In this document: positions 7,498 to 15,466 of the stretch, one piece after another
Position numbering within the stretch: position 1 is the first letter of the stretch
Layout of the letters: every line of letters begins with the position of its first letter
Assembly: GCA_002405995.1 (NCBI GenBank)
Contig: DHMW01000044.1
Span: forward strand, 2,539-22,302
Reading direction: 5' to 3'
DNA from: Oscillospiraceae bacterium UBA4632
GTDB lineage: Bacteria; Bacillota; Clostridia; Oscillospirales; Oscillospiraceae
DNA length: 19,764 bases
Program-made: the position numbers and the translations under genes
The notes under the pieces: model-generated
Databases searched by the model: none
What the model was told of the DNA's origin: nothing
The model's input: the letters and a program-made list of their open reading frames with translations, nothing else

Positions 7498-7528
7498 CAG
7501 GGCGGACCGGCAGTGCCGGCCCGCCCTG
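7498..7528 (-). terminator. Intercistronic GC-rich hairpin (attenuator) between SBP1 and ATPase genes
   Basis: Arms 7498-7510 and 7516-7528 pair over 13 positions with one A/C mismatch around a 5-nt loop. On the minus strand it is followed by TCTCTTAATC, a poor T-tract. It lies after the SBP1 stop (7599) and before the ATPase start (7463). The likely role is partial termination or 3'-end protection, so that more binding protein than transporter is made. Confidence 0.55.
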
Positions 7529-7598
7529 CGGATCAAGCGTTCTGTGCGGTCGCTCCTTCCCCGTTCGAGCCGTCTCGCGGGGAACGGTGCGGCAGGGG

Positions 7599-8855
7599 TT
7601 ACTCCTTCGCCTGCGTCAGGGTCGCCCAGTCAAGATTGTCCCAGTCAGGCTCGGCAGCAGCGCCGGAGGCGTCCGCCCAGTAGAAGCCGAGGTTGGTCAT
7701 GATGTTGGTCCACTCGCTGGAGTGCGCGGCAACATACTCGGCATAGGTCATATCCGTGCCCTCGACCGTGCTCAGAGCAAAGTTCTTGAGCGTGTAGATG
7801 GCGGGGATGCCGTCGGGATAGAGGATGTTGGCGGCGGCGGTGTTGCAGGGATAGGAGTCGAATTCCTCGCCCCAGGCAGCCTGGGTCTCGGCAGAGCCGA
7901 ACCACTCGGCAAACGCCTTGACAGCCTCAGTCTCTTCCTCGCTGCGGCCAGCCTTGTCGAGGATGCCGAGGTACTCGGCGATGTAGTAGGTACCGTCGTC
8001 GATGTCAACAAGCGCCCAGTTCTCCGGCTGGAGCGCGCCCTTGAGCGGGTTCTCGGAGCTCTCGGCGGCAGCGTCGATCTTGCCGTAGAGGGAGGAGGAA
8101 TAGAAGGTGGAAACGGCAACGTCGCCCTTGTTCAGGGGGTCAAAGCCGTACTTATAGCTGTCGTCGGAGGAGTAGACGCCGTCGGCGCAGTACTTCCACA
8201 GGGTCTTCCAGCCGTCGATGGACACGCCGCCGGCGGGGGAGGCAGGATCGACAAAGGCATAGAGCATGGCGGAGTTGATGTTGGCGTTGGTGGTGCCGCC
8301 GACCTTGTTCTGGCGATACCAGCTGTAGCCGCAGTCAACGATGTCGGCCCAGTGCTGGAAGTGCAGCTTCTCGCCGTTGGTGCCCAGCTCATCCGTGCGG
8401 TAGAGCATCAGCACGTTCTGGATGACAAGGCCGTAGGCAGCGCCGGGATAGGCGTACTCGCCGACCTCGCCCGCCCAGGACGGCGTCCAGTCAACGAGCT
8501 TGAGGTTTTCGTACACGCCGTCAACGACCTGGCTCCAGCGCGTCTCGTTCAGGCCGAAGAGGATGTCGCCGTCCTTGTTCTCGTTGGCGGCCTGGATGGC
8601 GGCGGTATCGCCGGAGATGACGGAGTTATCGTCGATCGAGATGGTGAAGCCGGCATCCTTGGCCTCGTTGATCAGCCACGTGGTGCGCTCGGTAGAGTTG
8701 GAGTTGGAGTAAATGCGGATGGTGTAGCCCGAGTAGTCCTTGGTCTCCTCCACGGGCGGGTTCTCGTCCTGCGTGTCATCCTTCTTGTCGCCGCAGGCGG
8801 CGAGGGAGAGGACCATCACAGCGGCAAGAAGCAGCGCTAAGAGCTTTCTTTTCAT
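7599..8855 (-). CDS. ABC transporter substrate-binding lipoprotein (SBP1)
   Basis: The 418-residue protein starts MKRKLLALLLAAVMVLSLAAC, a lipoprotein signal with lipidated Cys21, then an acidic linker (GDKKDDTQDENPP) and a family-1 type extracellular solute-binding fold. Visible landmarks are TIRIYSNSNSTERTTWLI, DGDILFGLNETRW, YPGAAYGLVIQNVLMLYR and DVAVSTFYSSSLYG. The start at 8855 has GGAG with an 8-nt spacer; an in-frame start 8 codons upstream would put this site inside the gene. It is the first gene of an operon with ATPase, fused permease and HAD phosphatase. I see no Tyr-Tyr ferric-ligand motif of the FbpA kind. A phosphorylated organic compound is my best guess at ligand, from context only. 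Confidence 0.92.
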   Translation of the reverse strand: MKRKLLALLLAAVMVLSLAACGDKKDDTQDENPPVEETKDYSGYTIRIYSNSNSTERTTWLINEAKDAGFTISIDDNSVISGDTAAIQAANENKDGDILFGLNETRWSQVVDGVYENLKLVDWTPSWAGEVGEYAYPGAAYGLVIQNVLMLYRTDELGTNGEKLHFQHWADIVDCGYSWYRQNKVGGTTNANINSAMLYAFVDPASPAGGVSIDGWKTLWKYCADGVYSSDDSYKYGFDPLNKGDVAVSTFYSSSLYGKIDAAAESSENPLKGALQPENWALVDIDDGTYYIAEYLGILDKAGRSEEETEAVKAFAEWFGSAETQAAWGEEFDSYPCNTAAANILYPDGIPAIYTLKNFALSTVEGTDMTYAEYVAAHSSEWTNIMTNLGFYWADASGAAAEPDWDNLDWATLTQAKE

Positions 8856-8879
8856 CGGTGTTTCTCCTTCATTCATCAT

Positions 8880-8904
8880 AGTAATAGCACAGTTTGCTAT
8901 TACT
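8880..8904. repeat. AT-rich 10-bp inverted repeat at the start of the SBP1 transcript
   Basis: AGTAATAGCA (8880-8889), loop CAGTT and TGCTATTACT (8895-8904) form a perfect 10-bp stem. With the -10 box at 8909-8914, transcription would begin around 8902, so the repeat is either a hairpin at the very 5' end of the mRNA (a stabiliser) or an operator overlapping the start point. Confidence 0.65.
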
Positions 8905-8908
8905 TATC

Positions 8909-8937
8909 ATTATAGCGTCCGCCGCCGCGCGGCGGAA
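8909..8937 (-). promoter_or_regulatory. Promoter of the SBP1-ATPase-permease-HAD operon
   Basis: A perfect TATAAT (8909-8914) lies on the minus strand. Seventeen base pairs upstream there is only TTCCGC (8932-8937), a poor -35, and the spacer is occupied by a GC palindrome (8922-8935). A strong -10 with a weak -35 is typical of an activator-dependent promoter, consistent with control by the response regulator encoded next door. Confidence 0.6.
8922..8935. repeat. 14-bp GC palindrome, copy 1
   Basis: CCGCCGCGCGGCGG is fully self-complementary. The identical 14-mer occurs again at 17703-17716 in the mgtC/phosphoketolase intergenic region. Here it lies between the -10 and the weak -35 of the SBP1 promoter. 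It may be a short dispersed repeat, or chance in a GC-rich genome. Confidence 0.5.
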
Positions 8938-8960
8938 CGGGACAACTCTGCGATTATCCT

Positions 8961-8986
8961 GACGATCCTGTGAAATAATGATCGTC
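8961..8986. repeat. 7-bp inverted repeat upstream of the SBP1 promoter
   Basis: GACGATC (8961-8967) and GATCGTC (8980-8986) flank a 12-nt AT-rich centre. It is about 60-85 bp upstream of the predicted SBP1 start point, where activators commonly bind. A short direct repeat, ATCCTG at 8956-8961 and 8965-8970, overlaps it. It is equally close to the 3' end of the response-regulator gene; it has no T-tract and so is a poor terminator. Confidence 0.4.
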
Positions 8987-9002
8987 TCTGCCAAAGAGCG
9001 CG

Positions 9003-9048
9003 GCGGCAGCGGTCCGATTTTTGTCTGTTTTTTCAGCGGCAGCGGTCC
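9003..9048. repeat. 13-bp direct repeat spanning the response-regulator stop codon
   Basis: GCGGCAGCGGTCC occurs at 9003-9015 and again at 9036-9048, 33 bp apart. The second copy encodes the last residues of the response regulator (DRCR); the first is in the downstream intergenic region. Between them lies the T-rich TTGTCTGTTTTT (9021-9032), which resembles the TTGTCAGTTTTG repeats ahead of SBP2 with two differences. Confidence 0.5.
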
Positions 9049-9782
9049 TGATACTCCGACGGGGACAGGCCCGTGAGCTTTTTGAAGGTGGAGCCGAAGT
9101 ACGCCACGTCGCGATAGCCCACCATCGCCGCGACCTCGTAGACCTTGTAGCGGCAGTCGGCAAGCAGCCTGCGCGCCATGTGGATGCGGTACTGCGTCAG
9201 GTAGCCGAGGGCGGTATAGCTCGTCTCCTTTTTGAAGATGTGGCTCAAGTGCCCCTCGCTGATGCCGATGGAGCGGGCAATGGTGGTGATGTTGATGTCC
9301 GCGTCGGCATAGTGCCCGGCGATGTACTCAAGCGTTTGCAGCACATACTTGCTCTTGTCGCCCTTGGGCAGCGCCAGCAGGTCGTTCTGCGCCGCGCGCC
9401 CGGAGGACGCCTCCTCCTTTTGCCGCACGCGGCCGATGGCCGCGGCCAGCTCCTGATCGCGGAAGGGCTTGAGCAGATAGTCCGCCGCGCCGTAGCGCAG
9501 CGCGGAGCGCGCATAGTCAAAGTCGTTATACGCCGTGAGCACGATGATATGCCCCGCGTAGCCGCGCTCGCGCAGGGCGTTCATCATCTCGATGCCGTCC
9601 ATGCGCGGCATGCGCACATCGGTGATGATCAGATTGGGGCTGTAGCGCCCGGCGGCGGCAAGCCCCTCCTCCCCGTTCGACGCCTCGCCGACCACGGCGC
9701 AGCCGAGCGACGCCCAGTCCACCCCCAGCATGATGCCGCGGCGCACGACGGTCTCGTCGTCCACGATCAGGACCTTCAGCAT
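9033..9782 (-). CDS. Response regulator, receiver plus AraC-type DNA-binding domain (YesN/HptR-like)
   Basis: The 249-residue protein has an N-terminal receiver domain with acidic pocket Asp8/Asp9, phosphoacceptor Asp55 (LIITDVRMPRMDG), Thr83 (VLTAYND) and Lys105 (YLLKPF). After a short linker comes an AraC/XylS double helix-turn-helix domain at about 150-247 (INITTIARSIGISEGHLSHIFK and the second helix pair ending VGYRDVAYFGSTFKKLTGLSPSEY). It is the output partner of the adjacent kinase. The start at 9782 overlaps the kinase stop by 7 nt and has GGGGGAG upstream, so the two are translationally coupled. Proteins of this class activate carbohydrate or sugar-phosphate uptake genes; the flanking transporter operons are the obvious targets. 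No clear intrinsic terminator follows it. Confidence 0.94.
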   Translation of the reverse strand: MLKVLIVDDETVVRRGIMLGVDWASLGCAVVGEASNGEEGLAAAGRYSPNLIITDVRMPRMDGIEMMNALRERGYAGHIIVLTAYNDFDYARSALRYGAADYLLKPFRDQELAAAIGRVRQKEEASSGRAAQNDLLALPKGDKSKYVLQTLEYIAGHYADADINITTIARSIGISEGHLSHIFKKETSYTALGYLTQYRIHMARRLLADCRYKVYEVAAMVGYRDVAYFGSTFKKLTGLSPSEYQDRCR

Positions 9783-11455
9783 TCTTTCTCCCCCTTCTTC
9801 ATCGGCAGGCGCAGCTGCACGCAGCTGCCGCCGCCTTCATTCCTCCATGCGCTCAGCCCGTAGGCCCCGCCGTAGGAAAGGCGCACGATGCGATCCACGT
9901 TGTTCAGCCCCAGGTGCCCGCCGGGGATCTGCTCGTGATTTTCGATGCTGCGCAGCACCTCATCCGGCATCCCGCCGCCGTTGTCGCTCACCTTCAGCAG
10001 CAGGTCCTCCCCGTCCGCCTCCGCCCAGAGCTTGATATAGCCCTCCTCGCTGTCCGCCACGCCGTGGATGATGGCGTTTTCCACGAGCGGCTGCAAAATG
10101 AGCTTGGGCACGACGCAGTGCTGAAAGCGGTCCTCCACGTCGATCTCGCAGACAAAGCGGTCGCCGAAGCGCACCTCCTGAATGGCAAGGTAGCGGCTCA
10201 CCAGCTCCAGCTCCTGCTCCAGCGTGATGCGCTCGCTGCCGGAAATGCCCGCGCGCAGGAGCGCGGCGAGGTCGGCGGCAAGCTCCGCCACCTGCGGCAC
10301 GCCGCCCGTGACGCCCAGCCACTTCATGCAGTCGAGCGTGTTATAGAGAAAGTGCGGATTGAGCTGCGATTGCAGCATCCGCAGGCGCGTTTCGTTCAGC
10401 TCGCGCTCGCGCTGCACGCTGCGCGCAAGGTTCTGGCGGTACTCGTCGGTCATGCGGTCAAAGCTCGCGGCAAGGCGTCCCATCTCATCGCGGCGCGCGC
10501 TCTCGATGCGCACGTTATAGTCGCCGCCCTCCACGCGCCGCATGGCGCTGTCCAGCTCGCCCACCGGCTCGGAAAGATGGCGGCTGAGGATCCACGCCGC
10601 GGCAAGGCACAGCGCAAAGCACAAAAAGCCCATCGCGCCCGCCACGACGTAGATCGAGCGCACCGCCTGGGCGGTGTAGGTGCGCGGCTGCTGCAAAATG
10701 AGCGAAAAGCCCGTCTCGCCCGCGCAGAGATAGTAGCCGCAGTCCTCCTTGCCGCCGCTCAGCCGTCCGTTCCCCAGCAGCTGCGTGCGCAGCAGCGCGA
10801 GCGTTTCATCGGCGTGGACGGACTGCGAGCTGTACACCATGCGCCACGTGGGATCGACCAGCAGGATATCGTCCGACGGGCGCAGCAACGGCGCAATGAG
10901 CGCGCCGAGGCCCGCGCCGTCCATGCGGAAGAGCACGTAGCCCAGCGTCTCCCCGCCATGCGCGCGCACGGCGCACGCGCCGCACAGCGCGTTCTCCTCC
11001 GCGCGCAGCACGGCGCCGCCCGCTTCGCGCGCGGCGCAGAGCACGCCCCAGTCGGTGCTGCGTGCGGCGGCGGACCGCTCGGCCGCCGTGGTATACAGGC
11101 ACGCGCCGCCGGCGCCGTATACCTCGAAATCCGCGTAGGCGCGCAGCGCCACCGTGTCGCGGTGCAGCAGCTGATAAAGCGTGCGGGAGTCGCTCCCGCC
11201 GCGGCGCAGCGCGCTGCGGGTCACGGTGCTGGCAGCAAGCTCCTCCGCCGTCTGCGCGCTCCGGCGCAGCGCTTCGTCCAGCGCGCCGCCGAGCGCCGCA
11301 AGCTCCTCCTGCGCCTCGCCCGCCAGCGTGCGCTCGCTGCGCGCGATCATCACCTGCGTCATCAGCACGTCGCACAGCAGCAGCGGCACGAGCGCCACGA
11401 GCAGCACAGTGGAAAAGATGCGGTTGCGGAACGACCGCTCGATCCATTCTCTCAT
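9776..11455 (-). CDS. Sensor histidine kinase, YesM/LytS type (HptS-like)
   Basis: The 559-residue membrane kinase has transmembrane helix 1 at about 13-36, an extracellular region at about 37-266 (Cache-like by layout), transmembrane helix 2 at about 267-290, and a HAMP segment to about 342 (EPVGELDSAMRRVEGGDYNV). The His_kinase domain has phosphoacceptor His368 in LQSQLNPHFLYNTLD. The ATPase domain has the N box LVENAIIHG (Asn460), DNGGGMP (491-497) and GGHLGLNNV. I start it at 11455, with GGAGG 7 nt upstream; the ATG overlaps the stop of the upstream lipoprotein (ATGA). The order lipoprotein, kinase, regulator suggests that the lipoprotein hands its ligand to the kinase's extracellular domain, as proposed for HptA-HptS. 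Confidence 0.93.
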   Translation of the reverse strand: MREWIERSFRNRIFSTVLLVALVPLLLCDVLMTQVMIARSERTLAGEAQEELAALGGALDEALRRSAQTAEELAASTVTRSALRRGGSDSRTLYQLLHRDTVALRAYADFEVYGAGGACLYTTAAERSAAARSTDWGVLCAAREAGGAVLRAEENALCGACAVRAHGGETLGYVLFRMDGAGLGALIAPLLRPSDDILLVDPTWRMVYSSQSVHADETLALLRTQLLGNGRLSGGKEDCGYYLCAGETGFSLILQQPRTYTAQAVRSIYVVAGAMGFLCFALCLAAAWILSRHLSEPVGELDSAMRRVEGGDYNVRIESARRDEMGRLAASFDRMTDEYRQNLARSVQRERELNETRLRMLQSQLNPHFLYNTLDCMKWLGVTGGVPQVAELAADLAALLRAGISGSERITLEQELELVSRYLAIQEVRFGDRFVCEIDVEDRFQHCVVPKLILQPLVENAIIHGVADSEEGYIKLWAEADGEDLLLKVSDNGGGMPDEVLRSIENHEQIPGGHLGLNNVDRIVRLSYGGAYGLSAWRNEGGGSCVQLRLPMKKGEKEC

Positions 11456-12465
11456 GACGCATCCTCCCCGCACAGCTCGCGCCACGCGCGCAGGATGCTC
11501 TCGCGCTGCGCGCCCGCCCATTCAAGGTCGTAGGGCAGCGTTTTGACCTCCGGCAGAAGCGTATCCGCCGCCGCATCCGCGCGCACGCCGCGGCGGCTGA
11601 TCTCGCCGCTCAGGTGGCGCTGCGTTTCCGGCAGGAGCAGAAAGTCGATGAAGCGCCGGGCATTTTCCTCGTGCGCGCAGCCCTTGACCACCGCCGCGCC
11701 GTCAGGCACCGCGCACGCACCCTCCACCGGGCAGATCAGGGCGACGTCCATCCCCTCGGCGATGGCGTTGCGGGCATTTTCCTCCAGCGTCACGCCGATG
11801 TAGCAGCTGCCGTCGGCAACGGCGGCGATCACATCGCCGCTGTCGGGCAGGGTCTTGCAGCGCAGGTTGCGCGCAAAGGCGCGCAGCGTTTCCCCGCTGT
11901 CGCCGCCGCTCGCCTGCAGAAGCGCGCACAGCGCCGTATACGATGAGCCGGAGGCGCAGGGGTCGGCGAAGGCGATGCGCCCGCGCCAGCCCGGGTCGAG
12001 CAGATCCGTCCAGCCCTGCGGCAGGTTCTGCCGCACAAGCTTGGTGTTGTACACCAGCACGATCGAGGGTGCGGAAAACGGCGTCCATATGCCGCCGCCG
12101 AGATCGTACTCCGGCGCGATGGCAGCGGCGTTCACGCTTTCATAGGGAGCGAAGCAATCGCTGTAGGCGGTCAGGCTGTCCGCTCCGCCGCCGAACATCA
12201 GGTCGCAGCCGCTGCCGCCCGCGGCGATCTGCTCAAGCAGCGTCATGCTGCCGCTGCTTTTCACCTCGACCCAGATGCCCGTGCGCTGCTCGAATTCCTC
12301 AATGATCGGCTTGTACACGTTTTCCTTGTGCGAGGTGAAGATGACCAGGCGGTCGCTCTCCGCCGGGGCAAAGGCGGACGCATCGAGCGCGTCCCGCCCG
12401 GCGCAGCCGGAAAGCAGCGCAAGCAGGCCCATCAGCGCGCACAGCAGCACAGCTCTCCGGCGCAT
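11452..12465 (-). CDS. Substrate-binding lipoprotein of the sensing module (HptA/PgtC-like)
   Basis: The 337-residue protein has a lipoprotein signal MRRRAVLLCALMGLLALLSGC (lipidated Cys21) and a family-1 solute-binding fold: RLVIFTSHKENVYKPIIEEF, IWVEVKSSGSMTLLEQI, CDLMFGGGADSL, PSIVLVYNTKLV, DGSCYIGVTLEENA and VPDGAAVVKGCAHEENARRF. No permease or ATPase is in its operon; it overlaps the kinase gene, so a sensory role is more likely than transport. Related three-gene sets are HptA-HptS-HptR and PgtC-PgtB-PgtA, which sense phosphorylated compounds. The ferric Tyr-Tyr site is replaced by LEEN. The start at 12465 has GGAGGG 7 nt upstream; a TTG 19 codons earlier lies within the promoter and is rejected. 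Automatic pipelines would probably call it an iron-binding protein. Confidence 0.9.
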   Translation of the reverse strand: MRRRAVLLCALMGLLALLSGCAGRDALDASAFAPAESDRLVIFTSHKENVYKPIIEEFEQRTGIWVEVKSSGSMTLLEQIAAGGSGCDLMFGGGADSLTAYSDCFAPYESVNAAAIAPEYDLGGGIWTPFSAPSIVLVYNTKLVRQNLPQGWTDLLDPGWRGRIAFADPCASGSSYTALCALLQASGGDSGETLRAFARNLRCKTLPDSGDVIAAVADGSCYIGVTLEENARNAIAEGMDVALICPVEGACAVPDGAAVVKGCAHEENARRFIDFLLLPETQRHLSGEISRRGVRADAAADTLLPEVKTLPYDLEWAGAQRESILRAWRELCGEDAS

Positions 12466-12493
12466 CGGCGATCCCTCCCCTTTGTTTTTCTTT

Positions 12494-12522
12494 ATTTTAG
12501 CAAGAAAAAACGCACTTTGCAA
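12494..12522 (-). promoter_or_regulatory. Promoter of the lipoprotein-kinase-regulator operon
   Basis: On the minus strand, TTGCAA (12517-12522) and TAAAAT (12494-12499) are 17 bp apart, with a TGC extended -10 directly before the -10 box. The -35 overlaps a small inverted repeat, TGCAA/TTGCA, centred on GAATTC. It lies between the upstream operon's terminator and the lipoprotein start, so the sensing module is an independent operon. Confidence 0.7.
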
Positions 12523-12560
12523 CGAATTCTTGCATGCGGCGCCCCGCGCTCGCGCCGCGC

Positions 12561-12598
12561 AAAAAAAGTAAGCCCCGGGGCGTAATGCCCCGGGGCTT
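12561..12598 (-). terminator. Strong Rho-independent terminator of the SBP2 transporter operon
   Basis: A perfect 12-bp GC-rich stem (12570-12581 with 12587-12598) and a 5-nt loop are followed on the minus strand by AC and then seven Ts (A-tract at 12561-12567). It starts about 10 nt after the ATPase stop codon at 12608, and separates the transporter operon from the sensing operon. Confidence 0.93.
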
Positions 12599-12607
12599 GC
12601 AGGCGGT

Positions 12608-13684
12608 TTACAGGACGTGTACCGCGTCCGGCGCGAACGTCAGGCGGCACTGCTCGCCCACGCCGTAGATGCGCTTGTTGCGCGGGTCGCTCTCGGCCAG
12701 CTTGACGAGCGTATCGCCCACGCGGACGTGATAATTCTGGTACGAGCCCATAAAGCAGGAAAGCTCCACCTTGCAGGGAAGCCCGCCCTCATCGGCAAGC
12801 GACGCGGATTCGGGCCGCAGCACCAGCGTGTAGTCCTGTCCGGCGCTCATGCCCTCGCGCGCGGCAACGGAAAGCTTCTCGCCCGCCACGTCGAGTACGG
12901 CAAGGCCGCCTTCCATTCCGGTCATTCTTCCGTGCAGGAAATTCGCCTCGCCGATAAAGTCGGCAACGAACTCATTGACGGGGTGATAGTAGATCTCCTG
13001 CGGCGTGCCGATCTGCGCGACGACGCCCTTGTTCATGATGATGATCTGGTCAGACAGCGCCATCGCCTCGCTCTGGTCGTGCGTGACATAGATGGCGGTG
13101 ATGCCGACCTCCTGCTGGATGCGGCGGATCTCGGTTCGCATCGAGACGCGCAGCTTGGCGTCGAGGTTGGAAAGCGGCTCGTCGAACAGCAGCACGCTCG
13201 GCTCGATCACGAGCGCGCGTGCCAGCGCCACGCGCTGCTGCTGGCCGCCGGAGAGCTGGTTCGTCATGCGCCCCTCCATCCCCTGAAGCTCAACGAGCTC
13301 AAGAATGTGCATCACGCGCTCGCGGATCTCGTCCTTGGGTACCTTGCGCAGCTTGAGGCCGTAGGCGACGTTATCGAACACGTTGTAATGCGGCAGCAGC
13401 GCGTAGGACTGAAAGACCATCGCGGTGTCGCGCTTGTTGGGCGTGAGGGCGTTGATCGGCTCGTCGCCGAGGTAGATCTCGCCCTCGTCAGGGCTTTCAA
13501 AGCCCGCGATCATACGCAGCGTGGTCGTTTTTCCGCAGCCGGAGGGTCCCAGCAGCGTGACGAATGCGCCGGGCTCGATGGTGAGCGAGGTGTCCTTTAC
13601 GGCGTAAAAGTCCTTTCCGGTCTTGGGGTCCTGATAGATCTTGGAGATATGGTCCAGGCGAACGCCCTTTTTGATCTTATCCAT
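12608..13684 (-). CDS. ABC transporter ATP-binding protein (FbpC/AfuC/PotA type), second system
   Basis: The 358-residue ATPase has Walker A GPSGCGKT (46-53), Q-loop VFQSYALLP (Gln92), signature LSGGQQQR (144-151), Walker B VLLFDEP (164-170), D-loop SNLDAKLR and switch His202 (VTHDQSEA). A C-terminal TOBE-like domain follows (EANFLHGRMTG, TLVLRPESASL, and CFMGSYQNYHVRVGDTLV). AGGAGG lies 8 nt before the ATG, inside the end of the permease gene, and only 3 nt separate the two genes. It is clearly a paralogue of the ATPase at 6429-7463 rather than a recent duplicate: the motifs agree, but the spacing and the C-terminal domain differ. It is the last gene of its operon. Confidence 0.95.
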   Translation of the reverse strand: MDKIKKGVRLDHISKIYQDPKTGKDFYAVKDTSLTIEPGAFVTLLGPSGCGKTTTLRMIAGFESPDEGEIYLGDEPINALTPNKRDTAMVFQSYALLPHYNVFDNVAYGLKLRKVPKDEIRERVMHILELVELQGMEGRMTNQLSGGQQQRVALARALVIEPSVLLFDEPLSNLDAKLRVSMRTEIRRIQQEVGITAIYVTHDQSEAMALSDQIIIMNKGVVAQIGTPQEIYYHPVNEFVADFIGEANFLHGRMTGMEGGLAVLDVAGEKLSVAAREGMSAGQDYTLVLRPESASLADEGGLPCKVELSCFMGSYQNYHVRVGDTLVKLAESDPRNKRIYGVGEQCRLTFAPDAVHVL

Positions 13685-13687
13685 GGC

Positions 13688-15397
13688 TTAATCCTCCTTC
13701 AGTTTCTTGCTGGTGCCGAAGTGCTTGATGAACAGGTTCATCAGCAGCACCGCGCCGTAGGTGATGACGATCAGGATGGTCGCAAACGCACAGGCGAGGC
13801 TGTAGGAGCCCTTTTCGGCAAACTCGTTGATCTGCACCGTGATGAGCAGGAACTGCGGCGTCACGAGCAGGATGATGGCGGAAATGGCGGTGATGGAACG
13901 GACGAACGCCGTCACAAGGCCGGAGAGGAAGGAATCCTTGATCAGCGGCAGCGTGACGGTCATAAAGACCTTGAAGCTGTCCGCGCCCATGTCGTAGGCG
14001 GATTCCTCAATGGATTTGTCGATCTGGCGCAGGGCGGAGATGCCGCTGCGCGTGCCGGTGGGCAGCGAGCGCACCACAAAGACGATAATGAGGATCAGGC
14101 CCGTGCCGTAGATGCCCTGCAAAACGCCGGAGTGGAACAGTCCGCCCGAAAAACCGCGGATATAGCCGACGCCGAGCACCGTGCCGGGCACCGCCATGGC
14201 GAGCATGGACACCGCCTCGATAAAGCCCTTGGACTTAAAGCGCCGCTTGACGACGAGGTACGAGATGATCATGCTCAGGAGCGCCGTGATGGGCGCGGAG
14301 ATCAGACTCAGGCGGAAGGAATCCCAGAACGCCTGCAGACCGTGATAGCGCGTGAAGATGAGCTTGAACCACTTGCCCGTCAGCGGGAAGAACTTGTAGC
14401 CCCAGGTGGGGAAGAACGCGCCGATGGGCACGCAGATATACATGAGGATAACAAACGCGGCGGCAAGAGCGCAGAGAACGGTCAGCGGGACCTTGACGCT
14501 CCTGTCCTCGATGAGCATGCGTCCGCGGGACGCCTTGCCCGTCAGCGTTGCGGCGGTCCTGCGCTCGAGGTAGTACTTCTGCACGGCGAACATCGCCAGC
14601 GTGATGCACAGCAGCACCACCGCCATCGCCGCCGCGCCCGGCTTATCGTAGGAGCCGGTGATCTGAAGGTAGATGGTGGTCGCCAGCGTATCATACGAGC
14701 CGCCGATGAGCATGGGGTTGGCAAAGTCGGCGATGGATTCGATGAACGTGACGAGGAAGGCGTTGCCGAGGCCCGGCAGCATCAGCGGCAGCGTGACGCT
14801 CGTAAAGACCTTGAAGCGGCTCGCGCCCATGTCGCGCGCGGCCTCCTCCAGCGAGGGGTCGATGTTCTTGAGCAGGCCCTTGAGCATCATGTAGCACACG
14901 GGGAAGAAGGTGAGCGTCTGCACCACGGCGATGCCCCAGAAGCCGTAAACGCTGTTGTCGTAGATGCCGAGCAGGAAGCGGGTGATGATGCCCGCCTTGC
15001 CGAACAGCATGATCATCGACAGCGACAGCACAAACGGCGGGGAGACCACCGGCAGCATGGAGACGACCTTGAACAGGCCGCCGACGAATTTACCCATGCG
15101 GACATAGACCTCGACATAGGCGAACAGCAGCCCCAGCAGCGCCGAGAGGATGCCGACAAGGAAGCCGACCTTGAGCGTGTTGGTGATGGCTGTTGTAAAG
15201 GTGGGCATGGCGAAGATACGCTTGAAAATGCCGAAGCCGAAGCTGCCGTCGCCCACGAAACTATCCACCAGCAATATCGCCAGCGGGTAGAGGATGAACA
15301 GAGTTAAAAATGTGATGAGTACGACGATGGTGGTGACCATGATCGGATCGGCCATCAGCTTTTTCCGGTCGAGCGCCGCACCTTGAGATCGTGCCAT
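13688..15397 (-). CDS. ABC transporter permease, fused two-domain (AfuB/FbpB type), second system
   Basis: The 569-residue integral membrane protein has two permease domains in one chain. EAA loops are EEAARDMGASRFKVFTSVTLP (about 184-204) and EESAYDMGADSFKVFMTVTLP (about 464-484), each followed by further membrane helices. It lacks the Ala-rich tail of the first system's permease and is about 86 residues shorter. The ATG at 15397 is chosen because AAGGGG lies 6 nt upstream; an ATG six codons earlier has no usable spacing. The gene follows SBP2 after a hairpin-containing gap of about 140 bp and runs directly into the ATPase gene. Gene order here (SBP, permease, ATPase) differs from the first system (SBP, ATPase, permease). 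Confidence 0.93.
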   Translation of the reverse strand: MARSQGAALDRKKLMADPIMVTTIVVLITFLTLFILYPLAILLVDSFVGDGSFGFGIFKRIFAMPTFTTAITNTLKVGFLVGILSALLGLLFAYVEVYVRMGKFVGGLFKVVSMLPVVSPPFVLSLSMIMLFGKAGIITRFLLGIYDNSVYGFWGIAVVQTLTFFPVCYMMLKGLLKNIDPSLEEAARDMGASRFKVFTSVTLPLMLPGLGNAFLVTFIESIADFANPMLIGGSYDTLATTIYLQITGSYDKPGAAAMAVVLLCITLAMFAVQKYYLERRTAATLTGKASRGRMLIEDRSVKVPLTVLCALAAAFVILMYICVPIGAFFPTWGYKFFPLTGKWFKLIFTRYHGLQAFWDSFRLSLISAPITALLSMIISYLVVKRRFKSKGFIEAVSMLAMAVPGTVLGVGYIRGFSGGLFHSGVLQGIYGTGLILIIVFVVRSLPTGTRSGISALRQIDKSIEESAYDMGADSFKVFMTVTLPLIKDSFLSGLVTAFVRSITAISAIILLVTPQFLLITVQINEFAEKGSYSLACAFATILIVITYGAVLLMNLFIKHFGTSKKLKED

Positions 15398-15466
15398 AGA
15401 AAGCCCCTTTCTCATCCCTGTAGCGGAAAGGAATGGTCGGTAGAATGGAAAATGCGGAATGAAAAG

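Noticed and set aside
8856..9032. Intrinsic terminator for the sensor operon in the gap after the response regulator
   Set aside because: The inverted repeat at 8961-8986 has a 12-nt loop and no T-tract on the minus strand. Termination here is unproven, and read-through into the SBP1 operon is possible.
12617..15307. Very long open frame on the plus strand (896 codons) opposite the second ATPase and permease genes
   Set aside because: Its translation is low-complexity Arg/His/Asp/Ala-rich sequence with no recognisable domain. It is the reverse reading of two genes with clear motifs in a GC-rich genome, where antisense frames stay open.
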